Shown here piece by piece: positions 1 to 12,292 of a stretch of 64,000 bases of DNA (within the stretch, counting starts at the first letter, position 1; every line of letters starts with the position of its first letter). The stretch spans positions 1,130,781,744 to 1,130,845,743 of the forward strand of contig OY856412.1 of NCBI GenBank assembly GCA_963693085.1, read 5' to 3'. The stretch is from Alisma plantago-aquatica (taxonomy: Eukaryota; Streptophyta; Magnoliopsida; Alismatales; Alismataceae). The position numbers were made by a program, and so were the translations under genes. The notes under the pieces were generated by a model, which saw only the letters and a program-made list of their open reading frames with translations, was not told where the DNA came from and made no database searches.

Positions 1-1751
1 TACCATGGACGGCGGTTGATAGTGTTCTCCAAGTATGATGGCAATGACCTCCACACCTCTATGTTTTCCATGCAAATCATCGGTAACTCCACATTGTGCT
101 ACCAGAGCCAAAGAGAAGGAGTTGTCATTTTGAACATCAACATGCTAGTGTTGATTTGTTCTCCCATGTTGTCTCTCCCTTACTATCTCTCCCTTTTACA
201 TGTAAGACTTGCTAGGGCTCTCTGTTACCACAACTAGAGAGGACAAAACTTGTCAGAGACTGTCTGATCCTCTGGAAGCCTTGACTACCCCTTTATAGGA
301 GGGTCATGGGTAAGGTTCCTGGATCAATCCAGAGTAAAAATGACTAATTTTTATGAATTTATGGCTCCTGTGAATCATGAATCTATCAGTTCACATTTGA
401 ACCATTCAAGTCATATGTCAATCAGTCGATTCAACACTTGAATCAGTTGATTCAACATTTGAATTGGTTGGTTCACTATATTTCCTATTCGCAAATGTAA
501 TGGCTTTCAATGCGACGATTAATGCACAACATGACATGAACGCCAATCCTTGATCTAGTCATACTAATTAGTGAACTGGACAATTCACAATATGAACCAG
601 TCATTTCACATTTTGAATCAGTCAGCTCACTTCTAACCGGTCAGTTCAAATCTTGAATCGGGTGGTTCAAATTCCAGTTCAACCAATATTCAACCAATTT
701 TGTTTAAATTGAATATCTAAACACTTTACTAATCAAGTTAAATCATATTCTTGAGTAAACTCCCTTTCTTGTTGCACCCTATGTGTGTGACTCTATAGGT
801 CCCCAATTACATTGGTAGTGAATGTCCATAACCAACTTATGACATCACAAGCAATGAGCGGTATCTAGCAACACATCATTGCTACCCAAGTAATTGGAAA
901 GTTAGAGAACAACTTCAACCTACAATTCATGATTAGTGTTATAGTGATCATATAGTTCCTTTGTCTGTGATATATGGATTGAACTTGAGGCATAGAATTT
1001 TCATCCTCTCAACATTCAATCCATGTTCCCTCAACTAGAGGACACTGTATGAGATGCATGTGAGCTCACATGTTACATATTGAGTCACACAAGTATGGAC
1101 ATACATTCTTCAGCCTCACTTATCAAGTGGCCAGGATATCAAAGTCATGTCACTCACGCTCAATCCCCATGTGTCACAATGCACTCGAGCATCATATTTA
1201 TGGTAACCCTTATTCAAGGTTATGTTGGATGATGTCAAAACACATTGAATGTCATGTGATGAGTGTAGTGACTTCAGGTCTAAGAACCATAATCACCATT
1301 ATCATTACGAGAGTTGATTCTGACTACCATTCCATGGTCTCCATGTATCACTCCCAAGATGGGTCTGCTGGATACACTATTTTCCAACATGTACCTAAGT
1401 GTTTGAATTAATATCACATATCATGACTAATGAGACTCTATCATCAATTAACATACACTCTAGTCTTATGTACTACTATTGTCTATTTTGCTTCCACAAT
1501 AATATTCCACTAGGGAGATAACAAGAATATGTGTACTCTTATCATTCATATTATCTCATTGTCTAGATCCTCAACTTGAGTACATATGTCATCCAGTAAC
1601 ATAATTCTTTAGACATATACTATGTTTGTGTTATCATCTCATGATTAAGACAAACACAATAGTCAGAATTACATTTATCATTATCAAATCAAGTATATGA
1701 AGCCTGATTACAATCATCATATGATTGGCTCTATGGGCATACATACCAACA
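1..1751 (-). mobile_element. C0: partial Ty1/copia LTR, cut by left window edge
   Basis: On the minus strand the LTR begins with TGTTGGTATGTATGCCC (plus-strand 1735-1751). This is the same start as the LTRs of the copia copies at 12293-14508 and 58499-60338. The 780-1450 part, including the AGGTCC...TTGG...GTGAATGTCCATAAC region, matches both of those LTRs. The TATA/leader region (about 210-300, with ctctctgttaccacaac) also matches. Palindromic GAATCAGTTGATTC-type units lie at 385-680. No coding sequence is expected or seen; short open frames here are fortuitous. The LTR interrupts the 5' LTR of L1, whose sequence resumes at 1752. Whether it is a solo LTR or the end of a full element lies outside the window. 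Confidence 0.85.
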
Positions 1752-4707
1752 CTAATTAGTCTAGGTACCAAATTTGGTATCATTTGCACTTTGTTTGGCC
1801 CCCCAAAGAACCCAGAAAGAAGATAAATAAATGATAAAGTTTAAAGATATATTATTAAAATTGAACTTTATTTTTCCTAATGTCCCACTTGTTTCCTTTC
1901 TGTCACACTAGTTTACTAAACCCAGATTCTCCCTTCCCCATTAAATCTTGATGGCACACCTAACAAGTATCTTTAACCTAGCGATGGTTTCCCTCTTTGT
2001 ACGCATAGTAATGATTGCATGATTCCCGATTTTCTTGCTTTTCCCCTCTCTCGTCTCTCTTCATTGATTAGATATTTTTCCTACTGCCTTGCTCATGATT
2101 TTCTGGATTCAACAAGCCCTATGTTGGATGATTTTGCAGAGTATAAAGGATATCCTCTTTTATACATCCCCTCCATCGTCGCATCACCATCCATGGCCAC
2201 ACTGACTCTTTTTCCAATTTGGTCCTGCACAACATCACCTATCACCACGAAAGCTCTACCCTCCATTTTACCCGCTGAACTTCATGCTCACCCCGACCAA
2301 TCCCACCTAAGTTGCGTCGGTCCATGGTGCCAGAAGGCCTGAGGGGATTTTCCCTCTCTACAGTCCCTAGTTCTGAAAAATTCCTTACAGCCTGAGGCAT
2401 CCTTCCATCTATGTTGTCTTGATGATGGTTTCTCTTTACCTCTTCCATTTTTATGGCAATGACTCCTTGTAGGAGGAACTTTGGTGGAGGGGACAAAATG
2501 TATCAAACGACATAAACATAATCATCTCCCTTGTAGCATCTCCACGATGACCAACAAGTGATTGATTTTTCCTGATATGTGGTAATTCCTCATTTCCCCG
2601 ATCAACTTCTTCACCTCAAACTAATTTTTGGATTCCACTCTTCATGCCATAGCTTTTCTATGTTTTTTCTTCACTAACTTCATGTGGAGCCTCCAAATCG
2701 GTCTTGATGGTTTTTGCTAGGTTCTTTCCTTTGGTTTCTGACTTCACGCCTCATTAGAGTAGGGGTTGTAGCTGGGTTTCTGATGTTATCACATTTACTT
2801 TGTGAGTAGATGGTGATTGTAGGAGAAGTCGATGAGTAAAGTTACTGGACAAACCCCAGATGTATTCGATTCTTGTCACACTACTCAAGGGCACTTTTGT
2901 TACTTCACCCTCTTGGTTTTGTTTTATCGTGCTAAACTGAGCCATGGTAGGTTGGAGGCCTAGGCTAGGTGCCAGACCCTGATAGGGCCACATCAACATG
3001 ATTTTATATCAAAACAAATAGTGCTTATACGAGGCATTCTGATTGGTCAATCTTCTTAAATATATAATAAATTATTTATATCAAAAAAAGGATGCTTTAG
3101 AATCATGAGGCCATTCCCTATCCATTAGAATTAGTTTGGTCACCTCATCTAATCTAATATAAATATAATTTTATGAATTTATCTAATTGGCTAGATTTTC
3201 AAAATATTAACTAATAATGTATAAGTCAGAAAAATAAAGTAAAATATGTTATGAACTTAATAAAATATAATCTACATAATGGTGTGGTTTTGATAACCTA
3301 ACTTGTTAATTTTAAAAAGCCAACTTTTAGTATTTATATAACTAATGCAAATGTAACCCTAATCTCATATATGCATTTAATAGGTTGTTTTTGGACTGAG
3401 ATGGCATTAGGGTTTTGACCATGGACACATGTAGACTTCATGTGAGGTGTATTTCATCTCTTTATGAGTTATATTGAGCAAACACAAAATTTCTCTCTCA
3501 TTCTCTTAATGTATGTTGCATACATATTTACCATGTTGAGCAATCATCCAATTTTTATCTCTCTCTTGGTCCTATGAACAAATTAACCTACTCAATTTCT
3601 TTCTCTTTAGAAAATTTATTTCATGTGAAATATTCTATGTTGATTATGATCTTATGACCATATTACTTTGTTGGATATTCTTATTGACTCTCAATTGTAC
3701 ATTTCTTCATGAAGAAACCCTAATTGTGGCTATGATCTATTTTGCCCACTTTTGTGGTGGATGTTTCATGTTGTCCATTTATGTGATGAAAATCTCATTA
3801 ATTCTATTTATATGACTAAACTTTTACTTGCCTCTACATTTTGCATTCTTTGTGATTCAGTAGCCTAGAATTGTGCAAGTACTTTGGTTTTTATTGGGTT
3901 ATGTGCCCTTTATTTTTTAGATGGAGGTTAGGTGCTCCATACCCTATTTTGTGCCCACTTTACATATATTTGGGAGTTTGTTTGTGTGCCTTAATCTATC
4001 AGGTTTTAAGGTTATGAGCCTTAGCCTCCATTGTTATTTAAATTTCACTGGTGCTAATATTATCTCACATGCATGTATTTTGAATATTATTGTGATGGGT
4101 TTTGTGCCCTAAATTCTTATATGTTCTTTTTTGGATCAACTCTTATATTTTATTAGTGGCAATGATTCTTCTTGATTATTAACTTACTGCAATTCATGTT
4201 GTATTTATATCCACTTGGATAGTTTTTTCCTCTTCTATGGTAAGTCTTGTTATGTTTTATGCCCTTTTTCCCTTATATTTCTCAATCCCCAATTAATATG
4301 CTCATACCAGCATTTATGCTGATAATTTCCATTTTTATCTTCTCTTTTGGGGTATGCTTCGAACCCCAGGTGTAGGACATGCAGGACATAACATCCAAAG
4401 TGGACTTGGCTTATGGAGATGACCCTTAATGGGAGATAGACTTGAGATAGCTAGATATCCATCTACTTTGATCATGATGTAGTTACTTTCATGTAAGTCC
4501 CTTAATGGGAGACTATTTTGTAATCTCGAATAAATTGAATATAGTCATGATTAAGATTTTCAACCACTACACTTTGGTCTTTTTGTATATCATTTTTTGA
4601 AAAATGAAAAATACACCGATTCCAACATAGATTTTTAGTGATTTGTATTAGATGGTTTGTTCCTCAGATTAAGTAGGAAGTGGATGTATGGGGTCCCACT
4701 CCTTCGA
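1752..4707 (+). repeat. L1 5' LTR (truncated at left by C0)
   Basis: This matches the last three quarters of the 3' LTR at 5607-9513. The end reads GGGTCCCACTCCTTCGA where the family end is CCCACTCCTTACA, so the terminal bases have decayed. A 107-codon open frame at 2019-2342 lines up with a 138-codon frame in the other LTR (6722-7138), but the opposite strand is also open there and I recognise no protein family. I treat it as non-coding LTR sequence. Confidence 0.85.
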
Positions 4708-5606
4708 AGATGGTATCATAGCCATGGTAGTTAGAATCTAACTATTTCAATTTCTCTCCCTAATTAGAACCCTACCCTATATAGTCACCCTGTAGGTGAG
4801 ATTTTTACCCTAGATTTAACATATGTTATTCATGTAATAATGAAATGATGATTTAGAATCATATGAGGTACATGATAGAATCATAATTAGTAAACCCTAA
4901 TGTGACGAGGTTTTAGATGATCTCACCCTACCATATAGTTTAATAGTGATATATCTCTTTGGATGTTAAGATTTATTTATAGATTGGTTTTTGGTATGAG
5001 AATGAGGAAGTAGTTGATGAGGATATAATATATGGATAAAATTGTGACTTAGTTTTTGCACTAATTATGAACTCATCTTTGTTTTATGACACATGATTTC
5101 TTAAAGAAAACCCTATTTTGCATTCTACAACTATATGTACAAAAAATTTCTCTAATTTTATTGATTCTTTATCGAACTAAGTCAGAATAAAGGATTGTAT
5201 GAAGTTTAGTGGAAAAACCCTAGAATTAGTTAGAATAGAAATCTCGACCCTAGTTTCGACTACGAAGTGGTGAGTAGGAATATGTGGCATGATATAAAGG
5301 TTTCCTTGACCTACCCTTTTGTACCCTATTGCTTTTTGGTTGCTCTTATGAACCTTAGGGTTGTTAGGTTAGTATAACAAGCACCTGATACTCAACCCTA
5401 GGTGGTTTTGACGCATTAGTTGATGCATGACCTATGAACTACAAAACACATAAAATATTCACAAAAAAATGATCCATAAGTACAATAATACCTTGATGCT
5501 GTTTAGTTTGTCTTATTAAGTTAAACCTTTTAAGGAGTGGAGAGTATTGGTGGATAAGATATGGATATTTAGATTTCAAGGAAGAAATCATTTTAAGGGG
5601 CGGTGT
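4708..5606 (+). other. L1 internal region, non-coding
   Basis: About 0.9 kb runs from the PBS to the polypurine tract TTTTAAGGGGCGGTGT (5591-5606). It is AT-rich, with no frame longer than a few dozen codons and no retroviral motif. Its end (aaccttttaaggagtgg... with ttagatttcaaggaagaaatc) is the counterpart of the L2 internal region at 23347-24245. Confidence 0.8.
4711..4723 (+). other. Primer binding site of L1 (initiator-Met tRNA type)
   Basis: TGGTATCATAGCC lies three bases after the LTR end. It matches the common plant PBS TGGTATCAGAGCC with two changes. L2 has the equivalent site at 24230-24242. Confidence 0.85.
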
Positions 5607-8600
5607 TGTAATATCATGAAATCTAGGATCTTATCCTATTCCCACAATTATGAGTTTAGAATGTTTGGTTCTATAGATTTGACCAAACAAGGATAAAATT
5701 ATATCTCAATGAACAATGTTAATGCATATAACATATTATGTTGCAACAGGTTCTCTAATCACCATCAAATATCACAATATAGTCATATTAACACAATAAT
5801 CTAATTATATGCAAACATGTAACTAAATTCATTAAATATGTCACATATGTTTCTTTTACTAACTAAATATGCAAACTATGTACAATATGATTAATACAAA
5901 AATAAGAGTAATAATTGGTGTTTCCGTGCCCATACTTATGAATAGTGTTCCATTATTTAAATATATATTGAATTAACATACTTAATATGTTAAATAAGTA
6001 AACTATAGAATTTCGTGCATAATATCAAAGAAAACTTTTTGGTAGTGATGTGAAGATAATGAATAAATAATTATGATAATGATGTAGTGTAAAGATAATA
6101 GAATGTCAATGGGCCTACAACCATAATTGTATTAGAATTCAATAAAGGAGGTTCCAAAAGTGAAACATAATTCCAAAACCGTGTTCTTTGGGTCCCAATT
6201 ATCTTGGGTGCCGAATTTCACATTATTGAAACGACAATAACCATTATAATTTCATTTAGAAAAGAAAATATGATTTTTTCTCCAAAATATTAAATAATAT
6301 GCTCAATTACTTCAACAATGGAAATACATCCCAAAATTGAATCCCACATACCAAAATTAGTCTATGTGTTAATTTGTACATAATTGAATAATCTTATCTA
6401 TCCTAGTTTTATTTAGGAGCGAGACTATAACTTAAAGCCAAAAATATTAAATAAAATAGTAAACACCCCCAAAACAGCAAACTGATGGTAAAAATAGATT
6501 CTTCATGTCCTAGTTGGTCTAGGTTCCAAATTTGGTATCATTTGAACTTTGTTTCCCCTCCCCAAAGAAGTAGGAAAAAACAAATAAATGATAAAGTTTA
6601 AATATCAATTAGTAAAACCAGACTTTGTTTTTCCCAATGTCCCACTTATTTCCTTTCTGTCACATTGGTTTACTAAATACATATTCTCCCTTCCCCATTA
6701 GATCTTAATCACACACCTATCATGTATCTTCAACCTAGCACCAATTTCCCTCTTTGCACACACAATAAAGATTGTCTAGTTCTCAATTTTCTTACATTTT
6801 TCCCTCTCTTGTCTCTCTTCCTTGATTCAAGATTTTTCCTCCATTGCCTTGCCCTTGATTTTATGGATTCATCGAGCCCTACATTGGATGATTTCACAAA
6901 GTATAAAGGATATCCACTTTTCCCCTTCCCCTCCATCACCACATCACCATCCGTGGTTGTACTGACCCTCTGTCTGGTTTTTTCCTGCAAAGCATCACCT
7001 ATCTCCATGAAAGCTCTGCCCCCATCCAATTTACCCACCAACCTTCATGCTCACCCGAGCAATCCCACCTTGGTTATGCCGATCTATGTTTCCAAAAGGT
7101 TTGATAGGATTTTCCCTCTCTGTAGACCCTGGTTCTGAAAACTCCAATGTAGTATGAGTCATCCTTTCGTCTATGCTATTCTTTACGATGGTTTCTCTTT
7201 ACATCTTTCCATTTTTTAGGAAATGGATCCTTGGAGGAAAAACTATGGTGTAGGGGACAAAGCGTATCAAAGGATGAAAACATAACTGTATCCCTCATAG
7301 AGACTCCACGGTGACCAACAAGTGATTGGTTTTGCCTGATCTATGGTAATTGCTCATTTACCAGTCAAACTTCTTCACCTCAAATTGATTTCCGGATCCC
7401 AGTATTCATGCCATAGCTTCTCTGTGTTTTTGCTCCACTGACTTTGCGTGGAGCCTCCAAATCGATATCAATGGTTTTGTGAGGTTCTTTCATCTAGTTT
7501 CCATTTTTACGATTCATCAGAGTAGGGGATGTAATTAGGTTTCTTATGTTGTTGGGTTTGCTTTGCGAGTAGTTGGCGATCAAAGGAGAAGCTAACTGGG
7601 AAAGTTACTAAATCACCCCCAGATGTATTTGATTCATGTTACACTATTTATGGATAATTTCATTATTTCAATCTCTTTGTTTTGTTTTATCGTGATGAGC
7701 TGAGGCATGGGCTAGGTGGTCGACCATGATAGGGCCACATCAACAAGGATATATATCACAACAGATAATGCTATACATGGCATGTTGGAATTTTTTGAAT
7801 GGTCAATCTTTTGAAATTCATAATAAATTATTTATAGCTTAAAAATAAAAGAAAAGATGTTTTGGAATAGTGAGCTCATTCCCTATTCATTGGTATTAGT
7901 TTGGTCACCTAGTTCTAATATTATAAATACATAGTTTTTATGAATTTGTCTAATTGGTTAGATTTTCTAAATTTCATAACTAATAATATATGTGTCAAAA
8001 AATAAAGTAAAATATGTTATGAACTCAGTAATAGATAATCAAGATAGTGGTGTGTTTTGATAACCTAATTCATTAATTATAAAAGGCTACTTTTTGGGTT
8101 TATATAATTAATGCAAATGTAACCCTAATCTCATATATGCCTTTAATATGTTTCTTGTGGACTGATATGGAATTAGGGTTTTGACCTTGGACACGTGGAA
8201 TTTCATGTGAGGTATCTCTTTATGAGTTATGTTGAGCAAACACATAGTCTCTCTCTCTCTTCATGTATGTTGCATACCTATTTATCATATTGAACAATCA
8301 CCAAAATTTTATCTCTCTCTTTGTCCTATGGACAAATTAGCCTACATAATTTCTTTCTCTTCTAAGAGTTTATTTCATGTGGAAGATTCTATGTTGATTC
8401 TTATCTTATCATCATATTCCTTTGTTGGATATTCTTATTGACTCTAAATTGTAAAACCCTAATTGTGGCTATGAGCTATTTTGCCCACATTTCTGGTGGG
8501 TGTTCCATATTGTTCATCTATGTGATGGAAATACCATTAATATATTTATATGAATAAAGTTTTACTTGCCTCTACATGTTAAATGGTTTGTGATTCAGTA

Positions 8601-8735
8601 GCCCTAGAGTTTTCTAAGTACTTTAGTTTTTATGGGTTTATGTGCCCTTTATTTTTGGGATGGAGTTTATGTGCCCCATACTCAGGTTATGCCCAGTTTA
8701 TATATATATATAATATTATATATCATATATATAAT

Positions 8736-8791
<56 letters not shown>

Positions 8792-9513
8792 GAGTTTGAT
8801 TATGTGCCTTACTCTATCGGGTTTTAAGGTTATGAGCCTTAGCCACCGTTGTGATTTATATTTTGCTAGTGTTGTGCTTATATCACATGCATGCAGGTTG
8901 AATATTATAGTGATGGGTTTTGTGCCCTAAATTCTTTATATATGTTTTTGTGTCACAACTCTTATGATTTATTAATGGAAAGTATTATTCTTGATTTTCA
9001 TCTTATTCTGAATCATATCCTTTTGATATCCACTTGGATAATTCTTTCCTCTTCTATGGGAAGTCTTGTTATATTCGATGTCCTTTTTCCCTTATATTTC
9101 TCAATCCCTGCTAAATATGCTCATACAAGATTTTATGTTGATAGTTTCTATTTTTGTCTTCTCTTATGGGGTATGCTTCCACCCCCAAGTGTAGGACATG
9201 GCATGCATATGTGGACTTGGCTTATGGAGATGATCCTTAGAAGATAAACTTGAGATAGATGGATATCCCTCTACTTAGATATCGACGTAGTTCCTTTCAT
9301 GTAAGCCCCTTAATGGGAGACTATTTTGTAATCTTATATAAATTGAATATAGTCATGATCAATTAATCTTCTGCTACACATTGGTGTATGTATATACCAT
9401 TATTTGAGAAATGAAAAAATACACCTATTCCAATATTTTTTTAGTGTGTTCAGATTAAATGGTTTATTCCTCAAATTAAGGAGCGGATCCCCTATCGGGT
9501 CCCACTCCTTACA
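5607..9513 (+). repeat. L1 3' LTR, complete (about 3.9 kb)
   Basis: It starts TGTAATATCATG just after the polypurine tract and ends GGTCCCACTCCTTACA at 9513. The length of 3907 bp is close to the 3927 bp of the intact L2 LTR (24246-28172). It contains a long TA microsatellite that the 5' LTR lacks. The flanking sequence after 9513 is the tail of a related LTR (LX). Confidence 0.87.
8697..8788. repeat. (TA)n microsatellite inside L1 3' LTR
   Basis: Roughly 90 bases of nearly pure TA/AT lie between gcccagtttatat and gggagtttg. The corresponding place in the 5' LTR (about 3955-3975, ccactttacatatatttgggag) holds only a short TATAT stretch. The tract therefore expanded after L1 inserted. Confidence 0.95.
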
Positions 9514-9846
9514 TAGAGTAAGGAGGAGTCGACCATAGTTGATCAAGACTTATCCAATTGTAGTTGATCTTTATCTTGGAAGGTAGATTGATGTAGTTTG
9601 CTTACCTTTTCCGCTAGTTTCCTTTTGTGTGCACCCTATATGGTGAAGAACAATGATAGACATAAACATTGTAATAGTTAGATTTTTATCTTCCTCTGCT
9701 ACACTTTTGGTATTATATACATTAAATACTTGAATTATTATATATCATCCTTTGCAAAAATTATTATCAAATTTGGCATTGGATGGTTTTCTATTATTCT
9801 ACATCAAGTAAGTGAGTGGATCCCCTCTCGCATCCCACTCCTTACA
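9514..9846 (+). mobile_element. LX: right end of a related giant-family LTR, host of L1
   Basis: The segment ends GGATCCCCTCTCGCATCCCACTCCTTACA-like at 9846, the terminal signature of the L1/L2 LTRs. The preceding 300 bases (timed by cacttttggtattatatac and ggatggttttctattattc) parallel the tail of the L1 LTR at about 4560-4707. L1 therefore inserted into the LTR of a cousin. The left part of LX is outside the window. Gypsy G1 sequence starts immediately after. Confidence 0.75.
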
Positions 9847-11914
9847 ACAACCAAGATAGCTTTAGTAACAAGTGACATATGCATATCTTTATTATGAAGA
9901 TTGCCAAGGCCATGACCTCTATACTCTTGGTTGACAACTCCTTTACAACATCACAATGAACAAAGCCCAAGTCCAAGTTGAGGATGTGCAATAAATGGAG
10001 GATCTAAAATCCATCCATAACATCCCAGGCCAAGCATACTATAATCCCAACCAGGCTAGGAGCCATATGGGGCTCCACTATGGTAATGTAGCCTGAAAAA
10101 TGTATTACAATAACGACCACCTCAGGTGAATAATCAAGGTTATGTTCCACCTAATTCCAATATAATCAAAAAAATTTCATGAACTAAAGTAGCAATAGGG
10201 GAAACTTCCTGAATCATCATAATTACCAAGGAAAACAATTTCAAAATCTTATCCAAGCACCTCAAATGCATAAGTCCAACAACCAAGCATCCACTGATGA
10301 CAAGATCTCCACCATAGAACATATTCTTCTAACTCAGCAAGTGATGCTAGCCTACCAACAAGCCTATAAGAAGTCAATTGATTTACAGTTGGGCCATCTT
10401 TCTGCCTCTATGTGCCCTCCTGTGGATTCCTTTGCTTGACAACCTGAGAATGATCCAAAGCATCATGAGCAACTGAAGCTCATCTCTATAGTTTAGGGAG
10501 TGTATATGCACCTCCTCCTCTAGTGAAGCCAACCCGCCATCCCTATTAACTTCTATGATGATGATACTATGATGATTGAGAAGGACCAAGTACCAAATGC
10601 TACTATTTGTGTTGATTCTGTCAAAGCACCTACCATCACTAAACTACATGTTGACCTTATTGCATCTGACATGCCCATTTACAAGCCAACACCCCCGTAT
10701 CAAGCACATATCACTCAAACAAGATTGGATACTAGATTTTTGAGATTCAAGGAAGTTATGAAGAAGTTTCACGTAGACATCCCCCTTTTGGATGTCCTTT
10801 TTGAGAATCCAGTCTGGTCTAAATAACTAAAGGCCTTGTTGACCAGGAAGTACACTAGAAAAGAGTATGAGACAATGAAACTGGCAAGAACTACTTTTGA
10901 CATCATTCTAAATAAGATGTCAGAGAAACAGAAGGATCTCAGTTCTTTCAGGTTTGACTGTTGTCTAGGTGACAACATCTACAGAAAGGGATGTCCAGAT
11001 TTAAGTGCAAGCATCTCCACCATGCCATACTATTTGTTCCCGATATTAGGATTCACCAAGCTTCTTTGTACTACCATGACCATTCAGCTGGAAGACTCCT
11101 CCATGAAAAACCCATGGGTATCATTGAGGGCATTCATGAGAAGGTTGGGAAAGATGCCTATGTCCCTCATGACTTCATGATTATGGACATCAAGGAGGAC
11201 CTCTGATATCATCTAATTTTTGGCCACCCATTCCTTGCTACAACCCAAACCTTGATTGATGTAGAGGTAGACACCATTCTTATGAGGTTGGGAAGAGAAA
11301 CACTCATGTTTAGGTGTTTGACAACATGAAAGCTCCTAATATCCATGTTGAAGTATTCCTAATTGAGTGCATTGACAAGTTATCCCATCATAGGTAGGAA
11401 GATGATGCTTTTGAAGGTCCATTACAGATCGCTCTTACCATTCAGATAGGTCAATCTTTGATGATTAACAAATCAATCAATGTCGATTCCATCTAGATAG
11501 AAGAAGCACTCGAGGCAAATTTTGAAGAGATGAAAATGATATCTACTATTGAAGAGAAGCCCGAACAACCTAAGTCTCCTAAGATGAAAGCCCTACCTAA
11601 AAGTCTAAAGTATGTTTTTCTTGATAAATAGGAAACTTACGTGATGATTATAAATTTAGACCTTACACAAAAACAAGAAGAGAAGCTGATGATAGGGTTG
11701 AGAAAAAGAAAGACAATCTTGGGGTATAAAATGACTAATTGGTAGGTGTCAGCCAAGCCATATGTATGAACAAGATCCCCATGGTGGAAGAATAAAATCT
11801 TCCTTAGGGACCCTCACTACAGATCAAATCCCAACATGAAGGAGGTAGTCTATCTAGAGGTCATTTAATTGTTCAATGCATTATTACCCCATACTAGACT
11901 CTCATTTGGATCAG
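9847..11914 (+). pseudogene. G1: Ty3/gypsy gag-protease-RT relic, left part
   Basis: The order is end of gag, protease, then start of reverse transcriptase. Around 10030-10090 the gag tail reads QAYYNPNQAR, also found in G5 near 47240 and in altered form in G2 near 34460. The protease region is described separately. From about 11640 the translation gives LTQKQEEKLM, then SNPNMKEVV, the N-terminal part of a gypsy RT. It breaks at 11914, where a solo LTR is inserted, and resumes at 29666 with QVVAKKSGTT. Stops (for example after KPYV and EVI) and frameshifts make it non-functional. It belongs to the plant gypsy group with an Asp-type primer site, as its relatives in this window show. Confidence 0.8.
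10569..11215 (+). pseudogene. G1 retropepsin region
   Basis: Two frames carry the domain that precedes and includes the gypsy protease. 10569-10826 gives KFHVDIPLLDVL before a stop, and the next frame gives ARTTFDIILNKMSEKQKD and PDLSASISTMP. The family pattern is roughly DLGASINLMP, so the catalytic Asp is present but the following Gly is Ser. A further shift gives AYVPHDFMIMDIKEDL near 11160-11206, corresponding to the conserved DFVVLDIKED stretch. One in-frame stop (after VWSK) and at least one shift break the protein. The same region in G2 and G5 is better preserved. Confidence 0.8.
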
Positions 11915-12060
11915 TGATGTGTGTCGTTTGAACACAAAATTACTAGGAAAAGTCCTAAAATTTAACCTTCTAAAGAGTCAGTCAACTCGTTGCAAGCAAC
12001 GAGTCAAATTTTTGGTAGTAAGGTATCCATCCAAGGGATAATGTAAAGATGGTTGAAATA

Positions 12061-12065
12061 CAAAA
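12061..12065. repeat. Target-site duplication of L2 (left), caaaa
   Basis: caaaa here matches caaaa at 28173-28177. The joined flanks give ggttgaaatacaaaactaat, which is closely paralleled by the uninterrupted sequence at 40325-40345 in the related G4 LTR. Confidence 0.9.
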
Positions 12066-12292
12066 TATAAGGAGTGGGACCTGAGAGGGGATCCACTCCC
12101 TACTAAATTTGAGAATAAACCCATCCATTCTAAATACACTAAAACATATGATAGAATAACTATCTTTTTTTCTTATTTATCACATGAATACAAAAATAGA
12201 CCAATGTATAGAAGCAGAAATATATTTCTTGACTATATTCAATTTTATAAAATTACAACATTATCTCCCATATAGGGCTTACATGAAAGTTA

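Larger units (their letters stand above)
1752..9513 (+). mobile_element. L1: non-autonomous LTR retrotransposon with giant LTRs and tiny internal region
   Basis: It consists of a 5' LTR (its first roughly 0.9 kb lost behind C0), a primer binding site, a 0.9 kb non-coding internal region, a polypurine tract and a full 3.9 kb 3' LTR. The two LTRs align from taggtaccaaatttggtat (1763) and taggttccaaatttggtat (6519) to their matching ends at 4707 and 9513. No gag, protease, RT or integrase is present, so it must depend on another element. The initiator-Met type primer site suggests a copia-like helper, which is inference. It is the same superfamily as L2 at 12066-28172 in the opposite orientation, with shared ends and middle but several subfamily-specific segments. 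Confidence 0.85.

Noticed and set aside
6722..7138. A 138-codon frame in the L1 3' LTR, with a 107-codon partner at 2019-2342.
   Set aside because: The opposite strand is open over the same bases, the frames start and end differently in the two LTRs, and there is no recognisable domain.
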